In this document: positions 1 to 6,487 of the stretch, piece after piece | Position numbering within the stretch: position 1 is the first letter of the stretch | How the letters are laid out: every line of letters begins with the position of its first letter | Origin: CAYMTV01 sp964393525 | GTDB lineage: Bacteria > Patescibacteriota > Microgenomatia > Daviesbacterales > UBA10151 | Reading direction: 5' to 3' | Assembly (NCBI GenBank): GCA_964393525.1 | Contig: CAYMTV010000047.1 | Coordinates: forward strand, 1-6,493 | DNA: 6,493 bases | Made by a program: the position numbers and the translations under genes | Notes under the pieces: generated by a model | Told to the model about the DNA's origin: nothing | Databases searched by the model: none | Seen by the model: the letters and a program-made list of their open reading frames with translations, nothing else

Positions 1-54
1 CACCGCTGCTATAAAGGATGGAATAACGAATTAGAGCTAGGCTTCAGGAACTAG
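1..54 (+). CDS. Possible C-terminal end of a rightward gene (partial)
   Basis: Frame 1 is open from the window edge to a TAG at 52-54 and would encode HRCYKGWNNELELGFRN. The pattern of an Arg, a Trp/Asn-rich stretch and a terminal Gly-Phe-Arg is reminiscent of the end of formylglycine-generating-enzyme/C-type-lectin-like domains, which typically finish with GFR plus a few residues. This is a resemblance only. Seventeen open codons are expected fairly often by chance, so length is no support. Modest support comes from context: the stop would lie inside a palindrome shared with the convergent minus-strand gene, as expected for two genes ending tail to tail. Everything upstream is outside the window. 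Confidence 0.25.
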   Translation, partial: HRCYKGWNNELELGFRN

Positions 55-82
55 GTAAAACCTAGTTCCACCGACCTAGTTC
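34..82. repeat. Nested palindrome over the 3' end of the ASCH gene; possible bidirectional terminator or cruciform
   Basis: The inner arms GGAACTAGG (47-55) and CCTAGTTCC (61-69) are perfectly complementary. A T56-A60 pair extends the stem to 10 bp with an AAA loop. Outside a symmetric 5x5-base internal loop (42-46 and 70-74), GAGCTAGG (34-41) and CCTAGTTC (75-82) pair again, with one G-T wobble. The outer right arm contains the ASCH stop codon (76-78). No T-run follows on either strand, so it is not a textbook intrinsic terminator. TAGTTC occurs three times (63-68, 77-82, 84-89), so the left arm GAACTAGG could also pair with the 75-82 copy instead of 61-69. Transcript-end hairpin or DNA cruciform are both possible. 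Confidence 0.6.
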
Positions 83-477
83 TTAGTTCCATTCAACACT
101 ACCCAGCCGCGCAAATCTTTTTTGGGGTATTTGAAAGGGGCTGTAATAAATCTGCTGGAATCCCCGATAAATATTAAGGTACCATACTTACAATTTAACC
201 GTGATTGCCAGTAAGTCTCATCAGCTAAAATTTGCTGACCGAATTCTTCTTTTATCTTTAAGATATCTTCTCTATTTAGCCCATCATAAAAGATCACTTT
301 TTTTACTCTAAATTGGCCAATTATCTCTTCCCCGGAAGGTTTTATATAGATTAAATCCCCTGCAGAAACTGCCCCAAAAGGGGCAATTTTAGACTTAGAA
401 AACCTGCTTTCAATGCTTTTTTTACCGGATAAAATTAAATCCCCAACCCCTTTGGAAAAAATAGCCAGGTGCTTCAT
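76..477 (-). CDS. ASCH (PUA-like) domain protein, probable RNA-binding
   Basis: This is a 133-residue protein, the usual size for a stand-alone ASCH domain. It shows the family's Gly-Lys...Glu-x-Arg signature (G18, K19, E23, R25) followed by a G40-D41 turn before a beta strand (GDLIYIKPSG). It ends in strand-rich sequence with GWVVL. ASCH domains have the PUA-like fold; they are generally predicted to bind RNA or nucleotides, and a few act as small amidohydrolases. No signal peptide or membrane segment is visible, so it should be cytosolic. The ATG at 477 is chosen because the domain begins at once and because TATAAT (485-490) ends 7 bases upstream, with no Shine-Dalgarno site. It lies 26 bases after the AAA+ gene but has its own promoter-like element. 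Fold assignment is fairly secure; substrate and any link with the AAA+/VWA pair are unknown. Confidence 0.85.
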   Translation of the reverse strand: MKHLAIFSKGVGDLILSGKKSIESRFSKSKIAPFGAVSAGDLIYIKPSGEEIIGQFRVKKVIFYDGLNREDILKIKEEFGQQILADETYWQSRLNCKYGTLIFIGDSSRFITAPFKYPKKDLRGWVVLNGTKN

Positions 478-484
478 CGGGCCA

Positions 485-493
485 ATTATAACA
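485..493 (-). promoter_or_regulatory. Extended -10 promoter element for a leaderless ASCH gene mRNA
   Basis: On the minus strand, TATAAT (490-485) is preceded by TGT (493-491), which makes an extended -10 (TGnTATAAT). Seven bases separate it from the ATG, so transcription would start at or next to the A of ATG. No convincing -35 hexamer is visible 16-18 bases upstream, as is common with extended -10 promoters. It lies entirely in the 26-base gap between the AAA+ stop and the ASCH start. Confidence 0.65.
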
Positions 494-503
494 AATTGTG
501 GTT

Positions 504-3500
504 TTAAGTATTATCTATAATGATGGAGACTCTTTCCCGTTCTTCTAAATCTGCTATCTTGGGCAAAACAGAATCCTTTATAACCTGCTTTACATCTTGG
601 GCTGCTGTAGGATGTTGACGTTTATCTAAGTTATAGCGCATAGCTATCATCTTTGTTTCCCGTAAGGTAAAGTCGAAATTTACTACTTCATCACTCTCTC
701 CACGCATATATTGGGAATGGGCGCTTCTTATTGCTTCTGCTACTCTCACAACTGAATTCAAATTCCTAATATCGGATTCTCTATCCGGACTTGCAAATTG
801 GTCCCCTCCAGAGGCTGCATTTCTTCCTACAACATAATCCCAAAGTCTCTCAAATTCCTCAAGTTGCAACCCTTTAATCGAATCAATTTTAGCAGCTAAT
901 ATTGAAGCTTCATCACGAGGAGGAGGGTAATCCACCTCGACAATAGTAGACCTGGACTTAAAATCTTGAGCTAGAGGTTTGGTACCAAGGTAGTTTTCAG
1001 GATTCTCCACACCGGCTAGTAGTACGGAGGGATGTGGTCTAATAGCTTTCTTTTCTCCGCCAAGGGATAGAAACAAAGTTCGTTGATAGTCTGCCAAAGG
1101 GTTAGCCATTTTAACCACACCGGTTGGCGCAGTATTAACTTCATTGAATACCACAATAGCTCCAGGAGTCGATAAAGCTTCTATCAAAGAGGACTCTTTC
1201 TTGAGAGTGCCCCTTTTAGGATCGAATTCAATAGTGTAAGTGAGGTCTTCTTTATCCATTTGAGCATGACAAGGAACTATAAACAACTCTCTGTTACTTA
1301 GTGCAGCAAGCACATCAAATAACATGTTTTTACCTACACCTGCCGGTCCCTGTAGAATCAACATTCCCTCTTGAATTTCTAATTGGATATTTAACTCTCT
1401 GGCCATCTTAGAAAGCATACCCCGATAATAAGGGGTCATCTTAAAATCCGGCGGAAGTTTAGGTACAAAACGAGGTGAAGTCTCAAAATGATGTCGGGCA
1501 TTAACCGTTTCTTCTTTTAAAAACCGATCTAACTCTGCCTCTGTTACCTGTTTTGTCTTAGGTCGATAAACTTTTCCCCTTTTGTCCACAAATTCAACTG
1601 TAAAAACCTTATCTCTACCAACCGATTCTCTAAAAGTTCTACCTGTGTGATGAGGCTCACCGGGTCTTCTTCTAACAGTACGCAAATATTCTCGAGTAGA
1701 AGAATAACGAGTCCGGGGAGCCAAAGTGACGCTTCGTACCGGGACAATTCTAGTCTCAAAGTCCGTAGGAGGTGGAGAGAAGATTGGGAATTCATCTCCG
1801 TTAAACCTGATAACTTCACCAGACCTCACTTTTTCTAACTCTCTTTCCGTTTCCAAGGTCGATCTCCGCTCGTCAACCAACCTTTCCAAAACTGCCTTAG
1901 CCTCCTGCTGTAAAGCCGGATCGGCCCTTCTAGCCTGCTCCAGCAACTGAACAGTTAAAGGATTGCGGCGGATTTGGTCTAAATCCCGTCCCGTCGCCGC
2001 TTGCTGGATCTGGCGTTCTAATTCTCCCAGTATCTCTTGGGTAATCTGCTGGGCCGAAGCTCTTTCCAGTTGCTGTGGCCCCTGAATTTGACTGCTGCGT
2101 TCTACTACCGCCCTTCTTTGAGAAGCCAAGGCACCAGCAATCTTTTGTTGCCAAGCCTGTCTCTCTATCGGGTCAGTAACATAAGTTAATAAGGTATTTA
2201 GTAGGACAAATTGCGAATCGGTATAAATCTGACCTATCTCTGCCTCATTAGCAGCTGTCTGTAAACTAGCAACTACTCCGTTAAAAGTCGCGTCCAGTCT
2301 TCCTCCTAATTCTCCTAGATGATGCTTCATTGCTTCTTGAGCAAGCCCTTCCAAAGTTTTCAATCTGGCATCAATCATCTGGCGTTGAGCTGGATCTAGA
2401 ACCGCAACATTAGCCCTATCGGCTTTTAGCCGTGCTACTTCTCGATTAAATGCAGCAGCCTCTTCTAACCCACCCAGCTCTCCAGCTTGGGTATGCAGTT
2501 TACCTGCAGATTCCTCCAGTTCTGCTACTCTTAAAGAGTTTTCTTTTTGCAGGATCGCCCGCTCGGATGAGGCAAAAGCCTCGGGGAAGTTGGCAAACTC
2601 TTCCTGCTCCATTAAAGTTTGCAGCTGCTCTCTTAATGCACCCAGCTCTTCCACTGTTTGAGCTTTAGCCAACTGCTCTGCTACCAGCGAACTAATCCGA
2701 CCTTCAAACTGCTTAATTAGATCACTTTCACTTGCAACTTTTACCTTTCTCTCTGCTCTTGGACCCTCTGCCAGTTGGATCTGCTGTATTTTTTGTGCCA
2801 TCTCCTCTAAATATCTTTGTCTTACCTCTGTTAGGCCTTTCAAGCTACCAGGAGGAATTTTGCCAAAATTAGTCTGCACCTTTCTTAATCTACCTTCCTT
2901 ATCCACAAAAATAAGATTGCCGGAAGAATCAAAATCCAACTTTGGAGTAACGCCTTCAAATTTAAACTTTAATTGGCCGCTATCTTTATCAACAACAGCA
3001 ATCGTGCCCTGGCCATTAAGTTCATATTCCACAGCCAGAAAGTTGCCATTAGGATCAAAAAGAAATTTTTCGATATTTGCTCCTTGCGGAAGATCTACTT
3101 TTATATCTTCTGGTCTCCAAATACCGGCTTTAACTCGCTTTAAATCCAGTTTCTGTATTTTTTTACCATCTTTGGAAATTAAATATAAAATTGGCCCTTT
3201 TTCATCTGCTATAAAGGACCAGGGAGATTCATACGTGTGAATGATCTCTCCAGTTGTTGTCCTGATATTAATAGTTGAACCAGTACCTTGAGTCAATACC
3301 ACACCCGATTTCTTAGAGTATCCGACTAAGCGTTCCCCTGCCATTCCCTTCACAAGACCCAATTCTTCTGATGTTAATGCTAGATTAGAGTATGTTCTAG
3401 CTATTTTTCCATTCTCTAATTCCAAAACCATATCTTTCTTATTGGTTGATACTAAAAGCAAATCAGGTTTATCCAGTATGGCAGAGATTCTAACGGGCTG

Positions 3501-4001
3501 ATCAATCAAATAAATTTCCTCGCTCCCACTAGAAAAAAATAGTTTCTCTGGATTCATTATTACGCTTTCAAAGAACCCATTTTTCTTAGCATAAGCTACA
3601 AACTTATCGGTAAAATATCTCCTTCTGGCTTCAGGTTGAAGTCTAGATAAGGGCTCTCCTAGATAGTGGGGGTGGCCTAGATCTATTCCTGTCCAATATC
3701 CACCATTCCCCTCATTTACTAAACCATGGGATTCCAACAACTCTTTTAGATTAAGACCTAACTGTCCAACGGGAATCCGCTCCATCTGGCCAGATTGGTT
3801 ATAAACCTTCAGATCATAAATCTCTCCATGTTCTTCATCAGTTTTAACTGATACAGCTACGTTTCTGCCAAGAGCTTTTACCTGCTCAATTTTTTCGCTT
3901 GTATTTTGTTGGTAAAATTCGGGGGGGAGCAAGTTAGCCAAAGGCTCTAACTCGCCTAAGTATTTTTCTGGAACTTGGGCAGATTCGGGTTCTACAGACA
4001 T
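504..4001 (-). CDS. Large AAA+ ATPase (MoxR/AAA_5/midasin-like) with propeller-like N-terminus and coiled coil
   Basis: This 1165-residue cytosolic protein has no signal peptide or membrane segment. Residues 1-160 are unassigned. Residues about 165-378 are strand-rich repeats resembling beta-propeller blades (for example FDPNGNFLAVEY and DFDSSGNLIFVDKEG). Residues about 385-725 are a charged Ala/Gln/Glu/Leu-rich coiled coil. Residues about 855-1165 form the ATPase: Walker A GPAGVGKN (885-892), Walker B IVVFNEVN (949-956), sensor 1 at N1000 in a NPENYLG motif, a likely arginine finger at R1017 (FKSRS, followed by VDYPPP) and a possible sensor 2 at R1079. The NP..Y.G...L...F..R order is typical of MoxR/midasin-type ATPases. 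Two positions differ from consensus: N892 replaces Ser/Thr in Walker A and N953 replaces Asp in Walker B; E954 is kept. It starts 7 bases after the VWA gene, so it is probably that protein's motor partner. The start is supported by TATAAT 6 bases upstream. Family is confident; substrate is unknown. Confidence 0.88.
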   Translation of the reverse strand: MSVEPESAQVPEKYLGELEPLANLLPPEFYQQNTSEKIEQVKALGRNVAVSVKTDEEHGEIYDLKVYNQSGQMERIPVGQLGLNLKELLESHGLVNEGNGGYWTGIDLGHPHYLGEPLSRLQPEARRRYFTDKFVAYAKKNGFFESVIMNPEKLFFSSGSEEIYLIDQPVRISAILDKPDLLLVSTNKKDMVLELENGKIARTYSNLALTSEELGLVKGMAGERLVGYSKKSGVVLTQGTGSTINIRTTTGEIIHTYESPWSFIADEKGPILYLISKDGKKIQKLDLKRVKAGIWRPEDIKVDLPQGANIEKFLFDPNGNFLAVEYELNGQGTIAVVDKDSGQLKFKFEGVTPKLDFDSSGNLIFVDKEGRLRKVQTNFGKIPPGSLKGLTEVRQRYLEEMAQKIQQIQLAEGPRAERKVKVASESDLIKQFEGRISSLVAEQLAKAQTVEELGALREQLQTLMEQEEFANFPEAFASSERAILQKENSLRVAELEESAGKLHTQAGELGGLEEAAAFNREVARLKADRANVAVLDPAQRQMIDARLKTLEGLAQEAMKHHLGELGGRLDATFNGVVASLQTAANEAEIGQIYTDSQFVLLNTLLTYVTDPIERQAWQQKIAGALASQRRAVVERSSQIQGPQQLERASAQQITQEILGELERQIQQAATGRDLDQIRRNPLTVQLLEQARRADPALQQEAKAVLERLVDERRSTLETERELEKVRSGEVIRFNGDEFPIFSPPPTDFETRIVPVRSVTLAPRTRYSSTREYLRTVRRRPGEPHHTGRTFRESVGRDKVFTVEFVDKRGKVYRPKTKQVTEAELDRFLKEETVNARHHFETSPRFVPKLPPDFKMTPYYRGMLSKMARELNIQLEIQEGMLILQGPAGVGKNMLFDVLAALSNRELFIVPCHAQMDKEDLTYTIEFDPKRGTLKKESSLIEALSTPGAIVVFNEVNTAPTGVVKMANPLADYQRTLFLSLGGEKKAIRPHPSVLLAGVENPENYLGTKPLAQDFKSRSTIVEVDYPPPRDEASILAAKIDSIKGLQLEEFERLWDYVVGRNAASGGDQFASPDRESDIRNLNSVVRVAEAIRSAHSQYMRGESDEVVNFDFTLRETKMIAMRYNLDKRQHPTAAQDVKQVIKDSVLPKIADLEERERVSIIIDNT

Positions 4002-4007
4002 AGCATT

Positions 4008-4013
4008 ATTATA
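4008..4013 (-). promoter_or_regulatory. TATAAT -10 element overlapping the upstream stop codon, for a leaderless AAA+ mRNA
   Basis: TATAAT (4013-4008) spans the last Val codon and the TAA stop of the VWA gene and ends exactly 6 bases before the ATG of the AAA+ gene. No -35 match is visible at normal spacing. The only Shine-Dalgarno-like bases are an AGG about 13 bases upstream of the ATG, which is too weak and too far to be convincing. Translational coupling from the upstream gene across the 7-base gap is the alternative or an addition. Confidence 0.5.
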
Positions 4014-6396
4014 CCTGATAGCGACGTAAAAGACGATGTAATTGGACCAGTAAAATCCTGCCAGATTCTGCAGGTAATTGGGTAAAAGATTCGGGCATAA
4101 TCACCTTTCCCTTCCCAAAAATTTCTTCCAGTTTCTGCTGCAATCTCATCTCTTTTGGCCCTAATCCAAACACAAAAATAGGAAACCTTTTAGAAATTTC
4201 TTGAGCTTTTTCAGCCAGGGCTTGTCCTGTTAAACCTGCATTTGGTTGGCCATCTGTAATCAGGCAGATTATACCTTGACTATCAACATAAACCCTTTTG
4301 GCTTGAGTCATCTCCTCGAAAGATGCAATTAGAGGAGAACCAATATCGGTATGTCCGCCGCGGGCATCTGCCTCAAACATCAATTTAGGTTTAGTTTTAA
4401 AGCGAGGATCATCATAATCTTGCTCAAACCCTTTTAGCGCCAAGACTTGTGAACCAAATAGTTTAATAGAAAATGGCACATCAAGCGTTTTTAAAACTCG
4501 AGCCCAAAAAATGGCCGTTTTAATAGATTCCTCCATTTTTGCTCCAGCCATACTACCGGTATTATCAATTAAAAGCTGCACAAAAATTTTAGCTTCTTCT
4601 GACTGTCTAACTTCTTTGCGTTTCATGACCCTGGCATCACCAATCGGAACTTTTCTGGCTAATGCTTGAGCGTCTAATTTCTTGCCTCTTGCATATAAAC
4701 CCTCATAAAATACCTCTTCCCTACGAGGCAAAGCAGGCAGAATTCTGTCAATAAAATTGCGCACATACCTTAAGACTCCCTCTTCATAAGACTGGAACCT
4801 CCTAAAGGCCTCTTCTTCTCTTTCCTCAAACCCGTCTTTTTTCATCTCTCTAATTAACCTTTGTCTTTCTTGTTCCTGCCTTAAAGCCTGCTGTCTTTGA
4901 GCTTCTACTTCTCTCTTTTCTTGGGCTTCTACAGCTTCAGCTTCTTGTTCTTGCCTTTCCATTTCCTGCATAGATTGTTCAATCTTTTGCGCTTCTTCTT
5001 GAGATTCAGTATTCAAGGTCAATTCCATTCTGCCTGTTTGGGGATTGCGTTCAAACTTGGTAAATTTATGATCACCTTCTTCCTCCAATTCTTTTACAGC
5101 TTTTTCTTCCAGCTCCCTCTTGGCTGCTTCAACCAACTGATTTTTCATCTCTTCTGGCAGGTTGTTTAACGTTTCCTCTAATTTTTGCCTAAAATCTTTA
5201 GATAGCTCTTGTGCTTGTACTGGCGAATCCTGATCCTCCGGCTGCCCTTTACCCTCTTTTATCCGGTTTGCCTCCTCCGTCAATTGTTGTTGCAAGTTTG
5301 GGTCAACAGCTTGGGCCAATTGCTGACCTAAATCAGGTTCCTCTGGTTTTTCAGGGTATTGCTCTTGAGATTGTTGAGCTGCTTTCTCCTGCTCTCTTTT
5401 AATTAATGATTGAATTCTTTGTAAAAGACTACCACTTGAGGTTGACTGACCTGTTTCCGGTGAAGGCTTATCGGCAGATGCACTCCCTTGCTGGGCAGGT
5501 TGGGCAAATCCTGATTCCCGACCTTGAGACTGTGCCGTAGCACCCTGACCTTGAGCTTTTTCTCCTTGAGGTTGTCCTTGCAAATTATTAACCATTTGAC
5601 TGATCTCTTCATCCCTTTGTGCTTGTTCTTCTAAGGTTTTATAAACAGGCCAAATCTTTTCTCGGACTATCTTATCAGCCTCTTCTGCCGAAACTGTTTG
5701 GGAAAATTGTTTAATAAAAGGATTTATCTGTTCAAATGCTTCTAACACCCTTTTATCTGTAATAGTGGGCATAACTTGCCCTGTCACCCAGTAGTAAAGA
5801 ATTTGTTTAGATAGTTGGAGATTAATGGGTAAAGTAGGGGTATGTCCCTCTATATCAGCTTTCCTATCACCATATCTTTTTTCCATCTGTGCACGCACAG
5901 TTTCCGATCCTTGCATCTCTATAGTGTTTACTCTGGTATCTTCCAATGAATTAACCAGGTTAACCCAAGATATCGGGGAATAACCTTGCTGCTGGGCAAA
6001 TTTTTGCCCTTCTAACCACAGGCGATAATCGGTATTCCTAGCATGTCCTATTTCGTGTCTTAATACCCCTAGAATCTCAGAAAGTTGATGTCGGTATATT
6101 GATTCTCTATCGTAATAAAGCACCTTTGGTTTAAATAAATCGTCAGGTAGATCGTGCAGTGTTTCCCTTTTGCCTTCCATAAACTGTCTATAGTACGGTT
6201 CTGCCTCTGACCCAATCGAGCAGCTCCACGGTTGTCCTTCTTGGGCATTTGGATAAACCTTGATTTGAGAATTAGAAGAAAAAACCCGAGCTATAGTCAC
6301 AATCATCCGCCGAACTCTCGCAGCTTCTTGTTCTGTTCTAGGAGTTTCTAATTCGTAGGGTTGAAGGTTTTTACCTTCTCCTGCCTCAGTGACCAT
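4009..6396 (-). CDS. VWA-domain protein with N-terminal HEIGH metallopeptidase-like region; partner of the AAA+ ATPase
   Basis: This 795-residue cytosolic protein has no signal peptide or membrane segment. Residues about 20-250 carry HEIGH (114-118), an HExxH zinc-binding motif with E115 as the catalytic candidate, followed by LEDTRVN (151-157), where E152 could be the third zinc ligand as in gluzincin peptidases. Residues about 254-540 are a low-complexity Gln/Glu/Lys-rich linker, probably a flexible segment leading into coiled coil. Residues about 603-795 are a VWA domain with all MIDAS parts: D611-x-T613-x-S615 (DNTGSM), T683 in GGHTD and D715 in ITDGQPN. The peptidase-like, acidic-linker and VWA order resembles CobT-type and metallopeptidase-VWA proteins that work with AAA+ partners, and such an ATPase is encoded next. 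The VWA domain would dock on the ATPase or its substrate through a bound Mg2+. Protease activity is inferred only from the motif. The start is fixed by TATAAT 6 bases upstream. Confidence 0.88.
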   Translation of the reverse strand: MVTEAGEGKNLQPYELETPRTEQEAARVRRMIVTIARVFSSNSQIKVYPNAQEGQPWSCSIGSEAEPYYRQFMEGKRETLHDLPDDLFKPKVLYYDRESIYRHQLSEILGVLRHEIGHARNTDYRLWLEGQKFAQQQGYSPISWVNLVNSLEDTRVNTIEMQGSETVRAQMEKRYGDRKADIEGHTPTLPINLQLSKQILYYWVTGQVMPTITDKRVLEAFEQINPFIKQFSQTVSAEEADKIVREKIWPVYKTLEEQAQRDEEISQMVNNLQGQPQGEKAQGQGATAQSQGRESGFAQPAQQGSASADKPSPETGQSTSSGSLLQRIQSLIKREQEKAAQQSQEQYPEKPEEPDLGQQLAQAVDPNLQQQLTEEANRIKEGKGQPEDQDSPVQAQELSKDFRQKLEETLNNLPEEMKNQLVEAAKRELEEKAVKELEEEGDHKFTKFERNPQTGRMELTLNTESQEEAQKIEQSMQEMERQEQEAEAVEAQEKREVEAQRQQALRQEQERQRLIREMKKDGFEEREEEAFRRFQSYEEGVLRYVRNFIDRILPALPRREEVFYEGLYARGKKLDAQALARKVPIGDARVMKRKEVRQSEEAKIFVQLLIDNTGSMAGAKMEESIKTAIFWARVLKTLDVPFSIKLFGSQVLALKGFEQDYDDPRFKTKPKLMFEADARGGHTDIGSPLIASFEEMTQAKRVYVDSQGIICLITDGQPNAGLTGQALAEKAQEISKRFPIFVFGLGPKEMRLQQKLEEIFGKGKVIMPESFTQLPAESGRILLVQLHRLLRRYQV

Positions 6397-6402
6397 AAAC
6401 TT

Positions 6403-6408
6403 ATTATA
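6403..6408 (-). promoter_or_regulatory. TATAAT -10 element for a leaderless VWA gene mRNA
   Basis: TATAAT (6408-6403) is followed by AAGTTT and the ATG, so the predicted transcription start coincides with the start codon. No purine-rich Shine-Dalgarno site is present between them. A G two bases before the hexamer is shared with the matching elements of the other two minus-strand genes. The best -35 candidates at 16-18 bases (GTAATT, GGTAAT) are poor. It probably drives the first gene of the set. Confidence 0.65.
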
Positions 6409-6420
6409 ACCGATTTGCTA

Positions 6421-6449
6421 TTGATAATTACCCTGTGCTCTGTTATACT
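6421..6449 (+). promoter_or_regulatory. Rightward sigma70-type promoter
   Basis: TTGATA (6421-6426, one mismatch to TTGACA) is separated by exactly 17 bases from TATACT (6444-6449, one mismatch to TATAAT). TGT at 6441-6443 adds an extended -10. The predicted start is near 6455-6457. It diverges from the VWA gene promoter, so the 6397-6487 gap would be a divergent control region for a gene beyond the window. Confidence 0.6.
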
Positions 6450-6458
6450 TGACACACT

Positions 6459-6481
6459 TCCTCCAAAATGGAGGATTTTTT
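6459..6481 (+). promoter_or_regulatory. Leader hairpin with T-run: attenuator/terminator or Shine-Dalgarno-masking element
   Basis: TCCTCCA (6459-6465) and TGGAGGA (6469-6475) form a perfect 7-bp stem with an AAA loop, followed directly by six T (6476-6481). That is the layout of an intrinsic terminator for rightward transcription. No rightward gene ends here, and the predicted start of the rightward promoter lies only about 3 bases upstream, so it would fold at the very 5' end of that transcript. The right arm contains GGAGG, a perfect Shine-Dalgarno core, and the left arm CCTCC would mask it. The stem is short, and which reading is right cannot be settled here. Confidence 0.55.
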
Positions 6482-6487
6482 AGTAGA

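Noticed and set aside
3206..3218. 13-base match CTGCTATAAAGGA, also present at 6-18
   Set aside because: It lies inside the AAA+ coding sequence in one place and near the window edge in the other, with no shared flanks or function. It is plausibly chance in AT-rich sequence.
1544..3240. Several open frames of 63-126 codons on both strands inside the AAA+ gene
   Set aside because: They lie entirely within the 1165-residue reading frame, have no recognisable domain, and their translations look like shadows of the coding sequence. The long antisense ones fall opposite the coding frame, where stop codons are depleted.
4897..5612. Open frames inside the linker region of the VWA gene, including a Phe/Leu-rich rightward frame that looks membrane-like
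   Set aside because: The Phe/Leu richness is what the complement of Glu/Gln/Lys-rich codons gives. They are embedded in a real gene and lack start signals.
4777..5637. Low-complexity repeats in the linker as a possible repeat array
   Set aside because: The Gln/Glu/Lys-rich stretch has no regular unit or spacing at the DNA level. It is a compositionally biased protein linker, not a CRISPR or tandem repeat.
6449..6454. Perfect TTGACA on the plus strand as a -35 box
   Set aside because: No TATAAT-like hexamer lies 16-18 bases downstream (that stretch is GAGGATTTTT); the nearest, TAGAAT at 6484, is 29 bases away. The overlapping TTGATA/TATACT pair is a better promoter.
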